Assembly: GCF_963677035.1 (NCBI RefSeq)
Contig: NZ_OY781472.1
Location: 1,922,001 to 1,986,000, forward strand
Direction: 5' to 3'
Length of the DNA: 64,000 bases
From: an uncultured Hyphomonas sp.
GTDB lineage: Bacteria > Pseudomonadota > Alphaproteobacteria > Caulobacterales > Hyphomonadaceae
Shown: piece after piece, positions 8,584-16,377 of the stretch
How the letters are laid out: every line of letters starts with the position of its first letter
How positions within the stretch are numbered: position 1 is the stretch's first letter
Notes under the pieces: model-generated
Databases searched by the model: none
What the model was told of the DNA's origin: nothing
The model's input: only the letters and a program-made list of their open reading frames with translations
Translations under genes and position numbers: made by a program

Positions 8584-11193
8584 ATGCCAGACAGCGCGCC
8601 GCCCTCCGCATTTACCTTGCCTGAGCCCTTTGCAGGCTGGTTCGGCGCGCGCGGCTGGCAGGCGCGGCCGCACCAGCTGGCACTGGCGGATGCCTCTCTT
8701 GCCGGAGAGAGCGCGTTGCTGATCGCCCCGACCGGCGGCGGCAAGACGCTGGCCGGGTTTCTAGGCAGCCTGATCGAGCTGTCTCATCCTCTCCCGCTTG
8801 CGGGGGAGGTGTCCGCGAAGCGGACGGAGGGGGCGGGTGCGGCAAGTCCGGTGTCCCCCCTTCGTCAGCCGGCTTTGCCGTCTGCCACCTCCCCCGCAGG
8901 CGGGGGAGGACGAAGGCCCGCGCTGCACACGCTCTACATCTCGCCGCTGAAGGCGTTGGCCACCGATGTGCAGCGCAATCTGATGATGCCGGTTGAGGAA
9001 ATGGGCCTCGGCCTGCGCATCGAGACGCGCACCGGCGACACGCCGTCCCATGTACGCCAGCGCCAGCGTAAGACCCCGCCGGACGTGCTGCTGACGACGC
9101 CGGAACAGCTCGCCCTGTTCATCGCGTCGGACCATGCGAAGGAGTTCTTCGCGGACCTCAAATGCGTGATCGTGGACGAGATCCACGCCATCGCCGCCTC
9201 GAAACGCGGGGACCTCTTGTCGCTTGGTCTCGCGACGCTGGCGAGCTGGGCGCCGGCCTGCCGTTTCCTTGGCCTCTCCGCCACAGTCCGGGACCCGCAG
9301 GGACTGGCCGACTGGCTGGATGTGCGCGGCGACGGGAAGGGCGTGCGCATCCTGCAGGCGGACGGCGGCGTCTCGGCAGACGTCGATATTCTCATTTCAA
9401 ATCAACGCATTCCATGGAGCGGCCATTCCGGGCGCTTTGCCGTGCCGGAGGTTTATGAGGCCATCAAACGCGCGACGATGACACTGGTCTTCGTCAACAC
9501 GCGCAGCCAGGCGGAACTGATGTTCCAGGAGCTGTGGAACGTGAACGAGGACGGCCTGCCGATCGCGCTGCACCACGGCTCCCTGTCGCGGGAACAGCGC
9601 ACAAAGGTCGAGGCGGCCATGGCGGCCGGGCACCTGAAAGCCGTCGTCTGTACCTCGACGCTGGACCTTGGCATCGACTGGGGGGAGGTGGACCTCGTCA
9701 TCCAGATGGGCGCGCCGAAAGGGGCCGCGCGCCTGATCCAGCGGATCGGCCGGGCCAATCACAGAATGGACGAGGCGAGCCGCGCCGTGCTGGTGCCGAC
9801 CAACCGGTTCGAAGTGCTGGAATGCCGCGCGGCAGAGGCCGCCGTGGAAGCCGGAGAGATCGACGGCGAAGGCCTGCGCACCGGCGCACTGGACGTGCTG
9901 GCCCAGCATGTCATGGGCCGCGCCTGCGGCGACGGGTTCGACCTTGCGGAGCTGTACGACGAGATCGTCCGGGCCGGGCCGTATCAGGATCTCGACTGGG
10001 AAGCCTTTGAAAGGATTGTCGATTTTGTCGCCACCGGCGGCTACGCGCTGAAGACCTATGACCGCTATCACCGCATCGTGCGGCGGCCGGACGGGCGCTG
10101 GGTGGCGCGCACGCCGCGGGATGCGCAGGCCCACCGGATGAATGTCGGCGCCATCGTCGAGGCGCCCATGCTGGCCGTGCGGTTGGCGAGCTTCATCGGC
10201 AAACCGAAAGCGGGTGAGCAACGGGCTGTGCGTGCCGGCCACAAGCTGGGCGAGATGGAAGAGTACTTCCTGTCCCAGCTGACGCCCGGCGACACGTTCC
10301 TGTTTGGCGGCGAAGTGCTGCGCCTCGTCGGCATTGAGGGGCTGGACGCGCTGGTCGTGCGGGCGACCGGCGACCGGCCGGCCATCCCCAGCTATAATGG
10401 CGGCAAATTCCCGCTGACGACCTTCCTGGCCGACCGCGTGCGGCACATGATCCACAACCCTGACGAATGGCGCCACCTGCCGCAGCCGGTACAGGAATGG
10501 TTCGAGATCCAGCGCCTGCGCTCAGTGATCCCGCCGCCCGATCACCTTCTGGTCGAGACCTTCCCGCGCGGGGACCGGCACTACCTCGTCACCTATCCCT
10601 TTGAGGGGCGGCTGGCGCACCAGACCCTCGGCATGCTGCTGACCCGGCGGCTGGAGCGGATGGGCGCGAAGCCCACGGGATTTGTGGCCAGCGAATACGC
10701 CATGGCCGTCTGGGGCATGGAAGACTTAAGCCCTGTAAACATGGAAGAATTATTCCATCCGGACATGCTGGGCGACGACCTCGACGCCTGGCTGGACGAG
10801 AGCGCCCTGATGAAACGCACCTTCGGCCAGTGCGCGCAGATTTCCGGCCTGATCCACCGCAACCTGCCCGGCAAGGAGAAGAATTCGCGGCAGGTCAGCT
10901 TCTCCACAGACCTCATCTATGACGTGCTGCGCAGCCATGAGCCCGATCACGTCCTGCTGCAGGCGGCGCGGCAGGATGCGGCGACAGGCCTGCTGGATGT
11001 GCGGCGCCTGGGCGAAATGCTCCTGAGAATTCAAGGCAAGATCGACCATGTGCCGCTGGAACGGATCAGCCCTTTTGCCGTGCCCGTCATGCTCGAAATC
11101 GGCAAGGAGCCCGTCTTCGGCGCCAGCGTTCAGGACGCGATCCTCAGCGAAGCGGAAGACACGCTGGTGCGCGACGCCATGCGCATCGACTAG
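8584..11193 (+). CDS. Ligase-associated DEXH-box DNA helicase (Lhr-Core type)
   Basis: Superfamily 2 helicase of 869 residues, of the Lhr-Core type found in the ligase/nuclease repair cluster. It is expected to translocate 3'-5' on single-stranded DNA. It has Walker A (PTGGGKT, residues 49-55), motif Ia (YISPLKALA, from 118), Walker B DEIH (198-201), motif III (LSATVRD), motif IV (VFVNTRSQAE), motif V (STLDLGIDWG) and motif VI (QRIGRANHR). A winged-helix and Lhr-specific C-terminal domain follow. Residues about 67-112 come from a palindromic DNA element inserted in frame between Walker A and motif Ia. Without that insert the length would be typical. PdeM follows 240 bp downstream on the same strand. 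Confidence 0.92.
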   Translation: MPDSAPPSAFTLPEPFAGWFGARGWQARPHQLALADASLAGESALLIAPTGGGKTLAGFLGSLIELSHPLPLAGEVSAKRTEGAGAASPVSPLRQPALPSATSPAGGGGRRPALHTLYISPLKALATDVQRNLMMPVEEMGLGLRIETRTGDTPSHVRQRQRKTPPDVLLTTPEQLALFIASDHAKEFFADLKCVIVDEIHAIAASKRGDLLSLGLATLASWAPACRFLGLSATVRDPQGLADWLDVRGDGKGVRILQADGGVSADVDILISNQRIPWSGHSGRFAVPEVYEAIKRATMTLVFVNTRSQAELMFQELWNVNEDGLPIALHHGSLSREQRTKVEAAMAAGHLKAVVCTSTLDLGIDWGEVDLVIQMGAPKGAARLIQRIGRANHRMDEASRAVLVPTNRFEVLECRAAEAAVEAGEIDGEGLRTGALDVLAQHVMGRACGDGFDLAELYDEIVRAGPYQDLDWEAFERIVDFVATGGYALKTYDRYHRIVRRPDGRWVARTPRDAQAHRMNVGAIVEAPMLAVRLASFIGKPKAGEQRAVRAGHKLGEMEEYFLSQLTPGDTFLFGGEVLRLVGIEGLDALVVRATGDRPAIPSYNGGKFPLTTFLADRVRHMIHNPDEWRHLPQPVQEWFEIQRLRSVIPPPDHLLVETFPRGDRHYLVTYPFEGRLAHQTLGMLLTRRLERMGAKPTGFVASEYAMAVWGMEDLSPVNMEELFHPDMLGDDLDAWLDESALMKRTFGQCAQISGLIHRNLPGKEKNSRQVSFSTDLIYDVLRSHEPDHVLLQAARQDAATGLLDVRRLGEMLLRIQGKIDHVPLERISPFAVPVMLEIGKEPVFGASVQDAILSEAEDTLVRDAMRID
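8787..8910. repeat. Palindromic repeat inserted in frame in the helicase gene
   Basis: Imperfect inverted repeat with 25-bp arms (8787-8811 and 8886-8910), differing at two positions. Each arm is itself a hairpin built on CTCCCCCGC/GCGGGGGAG. A small internal hairpin, GTCCGC-GAA-GCGGAC, lies at 8811-8825. It resembles the GC-rich intergenic palindromes scattered in many alphaproteobacterial genomes. The reading frame stays open through it and adds about 41 residues rich in Gly, Pro, Ala and Ser. Confidence 0.8.
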
Positions 11194-11268
11194 GGGGCAA
11201 GGTGTTGGATAGGCGGGCCTTCAGGCAATAAAGAACACCGTGAATACACCGTGTATAGACCATATATA

Positions 11269-11386
11269 GCGCGCCCTCACCTCCCACGCCCTACGGGCGC
11301 CCCTCACCGACCCGCTTCGCGGCCCACTCTCCCAGAGGGAGAGGGGGTTACCCGCGCCCGCAAGGGCGTGGGAGGTGAGGGCGCGC
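11269..11386. repeat. Intergenic palindromic repeat unit with 24-bp perfect arms
   Basis: Perfect 24-bp inverted repeat (11269-11292 with 11363-11386). The 70-bp interior holds further hairpins, including CTCTCCC-AGA-GGGAGAG and CCGC-TTC-GCGG, so the RNA from either strand would fold strongly. It fills most of the 240-bp gap between the helicase and PdeM genes and could attenuate or stabilise a read-through transcript. It is similar in design, but not in exact sequence, to the element inside the helicase gene. Confidence 0.85.
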
Positions 11387-11433
11387 CGCATTCCGAAATT
11401 GACCCGCCCGGCGGGGCAGGCCAGAGTTCCCCC

Positions 11434-12159
11434 ATGACCGCAGCCCTCGCAAACCGGCGTGAAGAGACCTTCCTGCATCTTGCGGGCGAGCTGCTCGTGC
11501 CGCTGCCGGAGGGCGGCCTCTGGTGGCCGGAGCAGCGCCTTCTGGTCGTCTCGGACCTGCACCTTGAGAAGGGCAGTTCCTATGCCGCGCGCGGCCAGAT
11601 GCTGCCGCCCTATGACACGGGCGCAACGCTCGCCGTGGTCGAGCGGCTGGTCGCGCAGCTGATGCCGCAGACCATCATCTCCCTCGGCGACTCTTTTCAT
11701 GACCGCGCCGCCGAGCTGCGCCTGCCGGAACCTTACGCCGAACGCATCCGCGCGTTGACCTCCGCCCATGACTGGATCTGGGTGGAAGGCAACCACGACC
11801 CGGACCCGCCGGCCCATCTCGGCGGCCGCGCGGAAAAGAGTGTGCGCCTCGGCCCGCTCGTCTTCCGCCACGAACCGGAAGGGGAGGCAGGCGAAGTCGC
11901 CGGCCACCTCCACCCCGTCGCGAAAGTAAAAGGCCGTGGACGGAATGTCCGCCGCCGCTGCTTCGCCAGCGACGGCGCCCGCCTCGTGATGCCCGCCATG
12001 GGCGCCTTCACCGGCGGGCTGAATGTGCTCAACGACGCCTTCGGCAAAGTCTTCCCGGAAGGCCTGACGGCGTTTGCCCTCGGCGAGGGGAAAGTGTTCG
12101 TGCTTTCGGGCGGGAGTTTGCTGGGCGATGTTCCGCGCGGGGCGCAGTGGAAGTTGTAA
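11434..12159 (+). CDS. pdeM: Ligase-associated DNA damage response endonuclease PdeM (MPE)
   Basis: Calcineurin-like metallophosphoesterase of 241 residues. Its characterised relative, Pseudomonas putida MPE, is a manganese-dependent single-strand DNA endonuclease. Motifs in order: VVSDLHLEKG (Asp41, His43), SLGDSFHD, EGNHDPDPP and a late FRHEPEG/GHLHP histidine pair, which together give the two-metal site. The start MTAALANRREETF is chosen at 11434. The open frame runs back through the palindromic element to 11251, but that part looks like translated repeat. It follows the helicase gene in the same direction. Confidence 0.92.
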   Translation: MTAALANRREETFLHLAGELLVPLPEGGLWWPEQRLLVVSDLHLEKGSSYAARGQMLPPYDTGATLAVVERLVAQLMPQTIISLGDSFHDRAAELRLPEPYAERIRALTSAHDWIWVEGNHDPDPPAHLGGRAEKSVRLGPLVFRHEPEGEAGEVAGHLHPVAKVKGRGRNVRRRCFASDGARLVMPAMGAFTGGLNVLNDAFGKVFPEGLTAFALGEGKVFVLSGGSLLGDVPRGAQWKL

Positions 12160-12206
12160 GAACATATGTGCTTGTAATCAGAATATATGTTGATTGGAGA
12201 AAAGAA

Positions 12207-12830
12207 GTGGTTCGTGTTCGTTCGCCCGAAGAAATTCTTCAGGCACTGAGAACTCAGATAAGAGCACTTGAATCATCAGGTGCCGCTTTTGATGACGGTG
12301 AACGATGGGAAGCAATCCGGATTGCTACAGGAGTGCATACGATCGTCCATGATGCTAGTAAGAAGAATAAGAGTTTGCTGACCCACTTGGGTGCAAAATC
12401 GAGAATGAAGTTCCTCGGGTCTGCTGAGGAAATAAATCCAAACAATTTGCTTCCGTCTCACAATCTGGTTCACATGAAAATAGGCGGTGAGGACGCAATG
12501 TACTTACCCAATCTTGAAAACTTTTCTCGCGATCATCGTTGGCTTCCATTTAGTAAGTGGTGGGACGAGCCAATATTTAGCAGTGGGGAGAACAAAAATC
12601 TGCTGTCTCGGAAAAATCTTGTTTTTGGTCTACGAAACAAGGATGGCGGTGGACACTTTGACAACAAAGTGCACGATGAAGACTACGTGTATATTTCGGA
12701 CAGAACTCTTTGGGTCGCCACAGATGCGACAGGTAGAAATATAGAGCTTCGTGACCTTGAATTGACCAGTATGCGTCAAATCGGTTGGGAGGTGTTGGAG
12801 ACTTTGAAGAGCGCGAATTTGTACTCATAG
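12207..12830 (+). CDS. Accessory protein of unknown function in an AT-rich island
   Basis: A 207-residue protein on a stretch of about 45% GC, clearly lower than its neighbours. The start is GTG at 12207, with GGAGA six bases upstream; the frame is open back to 12147, inside pdeM. The N-terminal 70 residues are helical, with a pattern (ERWEAIRIATGVHTIVHD then SLLTHLG) that I recall from a widespread but uncharacterised family of accessory proteins. The C-terminal half has aromatic-rich motifs (RWLPFSKWWDEP, GGGHFDNKVHDEDY). No signal peptide or membrane segment is present. Codon use and base composition suggest horizontal acquisition. It could be a defence or stress gene, but nothing in the sequence proves that. 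Confidence 0.72.
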   Translation: MVRVRSPEEILQALRTQIRALESSGAAFDDGERWEAIRIATGVHTIVHDASKKNKSLLTHLGAKSRMKFLGSAEEINPNNLLPSHNLVHMKIGGEDAMYLPNLENFSRDHRWLPFSKWWDEPIFSSGENKNLLSRKNLVFGLRNKDGGGHFDNKVHDEDYVYISDRTLWVATDATGRNIELRDLELTSMRQIGWEVLETLKSANLYS

Positions 12831-12950
12831 CAATCAAAAGTTGCTCTTGCACATCAATTGAAACATCTAGGACAATATTCCTCCCTCGCTTGACCGTAGG
12901 CAAATAATCCTATAGCGCTGATGTCCGCGACAATAGCGGAGTGTGGCCTT

Positions 12951-13568
12951 ATGCGGCACCAGGATATCTGGCGGGGGATTGACCAGCTGGCCGAGCATCA
13001 TGGCCTGACGGCGTCGGGCCTGGCGCGGCGGGCGGGGCTGGACCCGACGGCGTTCAACAAGTCGAAGCGCGAAGGCGCCGATGGCCGCCCGCGCTGGCCG
13101 AGCACCGAGAGCCTTGCCCGCGTGCTGGACGCGGTCGGCTCCGGCTTTGACGATTTCGCCGCGCTGATCGATGGCCGCCGGGGCGCGACCGCGCCGCTGA
13201 TCGGCTTCGCGCAGGCCGGCCGCGACGGCTATTTCGACGACGCGGGCTTCCCCGCGGGGCAGGGCTGGGAAGAGGTGCGCTTCCCCGGCCTCGGCACCGA
13301 AACCGTCTACGCCCTCGAAATCAGCGGCGATTCCATGGAGCCGGCCTACCGCGCGGGCGACCGCATCATCGTTGCCCCCGGGGCAGAGGTGAAAAAGGGC
13401 GACCGCGTCGTCGTCAAAACAACCGGCGGAGAGGTCATGGCCAAGGTGCTGGCGCGCAAAAACAGCCGCACCATCGCGCTCGCCTCGCTCAATCCGGACT
13501 ATCCGGTGCGGGAGTTCAAACCGGCTGAAATCGCCTGGATCGCGCGAATTTTGTGGGCCAGCCAATAG
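12951..13568 (+). CDS. XRE-type transcriptional regulator with S24 (LexA-like) peptidase domain
   Basis: DNA-binding regulator of 205 residues. The N-terminal helix-turn-helix (about 5-65) includes SGLARRAGLDPTAFNKSKR. The C-terminal S24 domain has the catalytic dyad Ser128 (GDSME) and Lys165 (MAKV), exactly 37 residues apart as in LexA. An Ala89-Gly90 bond in the linker lies where LexA-family repressors cut themselves, so self-cleavage is possible. The ATG at 12951 is preferred over 12921 because a GGAG motif precedes it and relatives start MRH. Two ATAGCG copies 21 bp apart (12912 and 12933) lie just upstream and could be operators. Confidence 0.85.
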   Translation: MRHQDIWRGIDQLAEHHGLTASGLARRAGLDPTAFNKSKREGADGRPRWPSTESLARVLDAVGSGFDDFAALIDGRRGATAPLIGFAQAGRDGYFDDAGFPAGQGWEEVRFPGLGTETVYALEISGDSMEPAYRAGDRIIVAPGAEVKKGDRVVVKTTGGEVMAKVLARKNSRTIALASLNPDYPVREFKPAEIAWIARILWASQ

Positions 13569-13635
13569 GAATTGTTGACTCACATGTGACATCAGATGCT
13601 TTGCAAAACCCCCAAAAGCGGGTGATTACGCGCGC

Positions 13636-15135
13636 ATGACTGACACGCCTATTGATGAGCCCACCCCGCAGGAATCCCTCGACCCGGAAAACTGGGACGA
13701 ATTCCGCGCGCAGGCCCGCCACATGCTGGATGCCGCCATCGACCGGCTGCAGGACGCACGGCAGGGCCGCGTGTGGACCGAGCTGCCGGGCGATATCAAG
13801 GAGACGCTGAAGGCGCCGCTGCCCCGCGAGGGCTGGGGTGTGCCGGACGTGATGGGCCGGATGGAGGCGCTGCTGCCCTATGGCGCAGGCAATACCAATC
13901 CGCGCTTCTTCGGCTGGGTGCATGGCTCTGGCACGCCGGCGAATTTGCTCGCCGAGATTGCCGCCAGCGCGATGAACGCCAATGTCGGCGGGCGCGATCA
14001 TGGCGCGATCTATGTCGAGAAGCAGGTCGTGGCCTGGTGCCGGGAGCTGTTCGACTTTCCGGACACCGCCAGCGGCATCGTCGTTTCCGGCACGTCCATC
14101 GCGACGATCATCGCGGTGAAAGTGGCGCGCGATGCGCGGCTGAACTTCCAGAGCCGCAAGGAAGGCATCTGCGGGCATGGTCTGGTTGGCTACACCTCGA
14201 CCGAGACGCATTCCTGCGTGGCGCGGGCGTTTGACCTGCTTGGCCTCGGCACGGACGCGCTGCGCAAGATCCCCGCCAATGACCGGTTTGAATTGGACAT
14301 GGATGCTCTGAAGGCCGCCATCGCCGCCGACCGGGACGCGGGCCTGACGCCCTTCATCGTGATCGGCACGGCGGGTACGGTGAATGTCGGCGCGATCGAT
14401 CCGCTGGATGACCTCGCCGATCTCGCCGCAGAGGAAAGCCTGTGGTTCCACATCGACGGCGCGTTCGGATCGCTCGGTGTGCTGAGCGACCGGGTGAAGG
14501 ACCGCCTGACCGGCGTGAAGCGCGCGGACTCGCTGGCCTTCGATTTCCATAAATGGTTGCATGTGAATTACGACGCTGGCTTTGCCCTGATCCGCGATGA
14601 GAAGCTGCACCGCGCCGCCTTTACTGACCGGCCGGACTATCTGACGGCCAAGGCGCGCGGCCTGGCTGGTGGTAATCCGTGGCCTGTCGAATACGGGCCG
14701 GAACTGTCGCGTGGCTTCCGTGCGCTGAAAGTATGGGCGCAGATCGCGGAGTTTGGCACAGACCGGCTTGGCCGCATGATTGAGCGCAATTGCTATCAGG
14801 CCTCTTATCTGGGTGAGCAGGTGGAGAAGACGCCGGGCCTCGAATTGCTGGCACCGGTGGCGCTGAATATCTGCTGTTTCCGCTATACCGAGCCCGGCCT
14901 GTCCGACGCCGTGCTGGACGCGATGAACGACGAGATCGTTATCCAGCTGCAGGAGCAGGGGAGCGCCGCGCCGTCGACCACGCGCCTGAAGGGGCGGCTC
15001 GCCATCCGCGTGAACATCACCAACCACCGCACGGCCCGTGCCGATCTCGACATCCTGCTGGAAGAAGTGCAGCGCGTTGCCGCGTCGCCGGAAGTTGCAG
15101 CGGTTCGCGATGCGGCGCTGAAGGATGCAGGCTAG
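13636..15135 (+). CDS. Pyridoxal-phosphate-dependent group II decarboxylase
   Basis: Cytosolic PLP enzyme of 499 residues, related to aromatic-L-amino-acid and glutamate decarboxylases. It is predicted to release CO2 from an amino acid to make an amine. The Schiff-base lysine is K306 in DFHKWLH. The cofactor-contacting HIDGAFG lies about 30 residues upstream, and HSCVARAF gives the ring-stacking histidine. The N-terminus resembles the cap region of aromatic amino-acid decarboxylases (PHMNPRFFGWVHGSG-like segment). A LysR regulator starts 39 bp downstream on the same strand and could control it. The amino-acid substrate cannot be read from the sequence. Confidence 0.9.
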   Translation: MTDTPIDEPTPQESLDPENWDEFRAQARHMLDAAIDRLQDARQGRVWTELPGDIKETLKAPLPREGWGVPDVMGRMEALLPYGAGNTNPRFFGWVHGSGTPANLLAEIAASAMNANVGGRDHGAIYVEKQVVAWCRELFDFPDTASGIVVSGTSIATIIAVKVARDARLNFQSRKEGICGHGLVGYTSTETHSCVARAFDLLGLGTDALRKIPANDRFELDMDALKAAIAADRDAGLTPFIVIGTAGTVNVGAIDPLDDLADLAAEESLWFHIDGAFGSLGVLSDRVKDRLTGVKRADSLAFDFHKWLHVNYDAGFALIRDEKLHRAAFTDRPDYLTAKARGLAGGNPWPVEYGPELSRGFRALKVWAQIAEFGTDRLGRMIERNCYQASYLGEQVEKTPGLELLAPVALNICCFRYTEPGLSDAVLDAMNDEIVIQLQEQGSAAPSTTRLKGRLAIRVNITNHRTARADLDILLEEVQRVAASPEVAAVRDAALKDAG

Positions 15136-15174
15136 GCTCTTGCCGCAGCGACAAGAAACGGACACAAGTCACTG

Positions 15175-16080
15175 ATGGACTGGGGTAAGCTACGTTCTTT
15201 TCACGCTGCAGCGGAAGCTGGCAGCCTGACCTCCGCCGGCGACCGGCTGGGCATCTCGCAATCGGCTGTCTCGCGCCAGATTGCGGCGCTGGAGGAGGCG
15301 CTGGGCGTCTCGCTGTTCCAGCGGCATGCCCGCGGCCTGGTGCTGACCGATGCCGGCCACACGCTGTTTCGCTCTACGATGGAGATGGCGCAGGCGGCCC
15401 AATCTGCGAACACGGCGCTGCGCGACCAGCAGGAAACGCCGCAGGGCGAGCTGATCGTCTCTGCGCCGGTGGCCTTTGGCTCGACCTGGCTGGTGCCGCG
15501 CCTTGGCGGCTTTACGAAGAAACACCCGGATCTGCACCTGGATCTGCGCCTCGAAGACCGGGAATACGACCTGCTGAAGCTGGAGGCCGAATGCGCCATC
15601 CGCCTGTGGGCGGCCGACAAGGCAGACCTGATCCAGCGCAAGCTCGGCACGGTGGCAACCAATCTCTATGCTTCACCGGAATATTTGAAGTCCGCAGGCA
15701 TGCCGCTGACGCCGCAGGACCTCGATAATCACCGCATCATCGCCTATGGCGACGAGAATTCGCCCCTGCAGGAGATGAGCTTTGCCTGCCGTGTGGGCCG
15801 CGACGACGCCCCGCCGCGCCCGGCGACGTTCAAGGTGAACAATGTGTTCGCCATGCTTCGCGCCGTGGATGCCGGGCTCGGGATTGCCGATGTGCCGGAC
15901 TATATGGCCTCGACCATGCCGCGGCTGGTGAAAGTTTTGCCGGATAATGTCGGCCCGATCTTCGATCTTTACTTTATCTACCCAAGCGATTTGCGCCGTT
16001 CCAAGCGTGTGGCTGCTTTCCGCGACTTCGTAACAGGTGAAACAGAACAGCTCCGCCGCGCAGCCATGCGGCAGGTGTAA
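15175..16080 (+). CDS. LysR-family transcriptional regulator
   Basis: A 301-residue LysR-type regulator. The N-terminal winged helix-turn-helix (MDWGKLRSFHAAAEAGSLTSA, then QSAVSRQIAALE) covers residues 1-65. The effector-binding periplasmic-binding-protein-like domain spans about 92-295. It is co-directional with the PLP decarboxylase gene, in contrast to the usual divergent LysR arrangement, so its target is uncertain. A short dyad (ATGCA-TATT-TGCAT, 16098-16111) follows the stop codon. Confidence 0.9.
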   Translation: MDWGKLRSFHAAAEAGSLTSAGDRLGISQSAVSRQIAALEEALGVSLFQRHARGLVLTDAGHTLFRSTMEMAQAAQSANTALRDQQETPQGELIVSAPVAFGSTWLVPRLGGFTKKHPDLHLDLRLEDREYDLLKLEAECAIRLWAADKADLIQRKLGTVATNLYASPEYLKSAGMPLTPQDLDNHRIIAYGDENSPLQEMSFACRVGRDDAPPRPATFKVNNVFAMLRAVDAGLGIADVPDYMASTMPRLVKVLPDNVGPIFDLYFIYPSDLRRSKRVAAFRDFVTGETEQLRRAAMRQV

Positions 16081-16133
16081 ATGAATAGCCGTTAATAATG
16101 CATATTTGCATAAGTGATCTGACTCAGTGGCGG

Positions 16134-16161
16134 TTGTGCGAGTGCGAAAAGGGGTTATCTA
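16134..16161 (+). promoter_or_regulatory. Candidate sigma70-type promoter of the small RNA
   Basis: TTGTGC (16134-16139) and TATCTA (16156-16161) are separated by 16 bases. They sit about 7 bases before the predicted start of the structured RNA. Both hexamers deviate from the consensus. Confidence 0.4.
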
Positions 16162-16167
16162 GGCTGT

Positions 16168-16279
16168 ATGCCAAGGGTCCCGGGCATTACCCAATCACTT
16201 CCTCCGATTGGGCGTTTCCTCCCCCTTCGGGACCCGATACTCAGAGCCCGGCGCGTCAATCGCAGCCGGGCTTTTTTTT
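16168..16279 (+). ncRNA. Candidate trans-acting small RNA with CCUCC loops
   Basis: A compact transcript unit of about 112 nt lies between the LysR gene and the next ORF. An outer stem (GGGTCCCG 16175-16182 with CGGGACCC 16228-16235) encloses an inner stem (CCCAATC 16190-16196 with GATTGGG 16206-16212). The hairpin loop (16197-16205) and the 3' unpaired strand (16213-16227) both carry CCTCC, complementary to Shine-Dalgarno sequences. It ends in a strong intrinsic terminator. The layout resembles the C-rich-loop RNAs of alphaproteobacteria, such as the alpha-r14/CcsR type, or GsrN in Caulobacter. That relation is an inference from architecture, and the transcription start is estimated. Confidence 0.62.
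16246..16279 (+). terminator. Rho-independent terminator of the small RNA
   Basis: GCCCGGC (16246-16252) pairs with GCCGGGC (16265-16271) and is followed by eight T residues (16272-16279). This is the clearest intrinsic terminator in the window. Confidence 0.9.
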
Positions 16280-16377
16280 GCGCTTAAATCAAGGAAGGGG
16301 GTCTAAAAAAGGAACTGACGGGTCCATGTCCCTTCACGCGATGGACAATTTCTTTGGAAAGTTTAGGGGTCGTCTGG

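Noticed and set aside
13516..15165. Long open antisense frames, for example opposite the PLP decarboxylase, clpB and the MFS gene (each over 400 codons)
   Set aside because: In GC-rich DNA, antisense frames of strong genes stay open by codon bias. They lack ribosome sites and recognisable domains.
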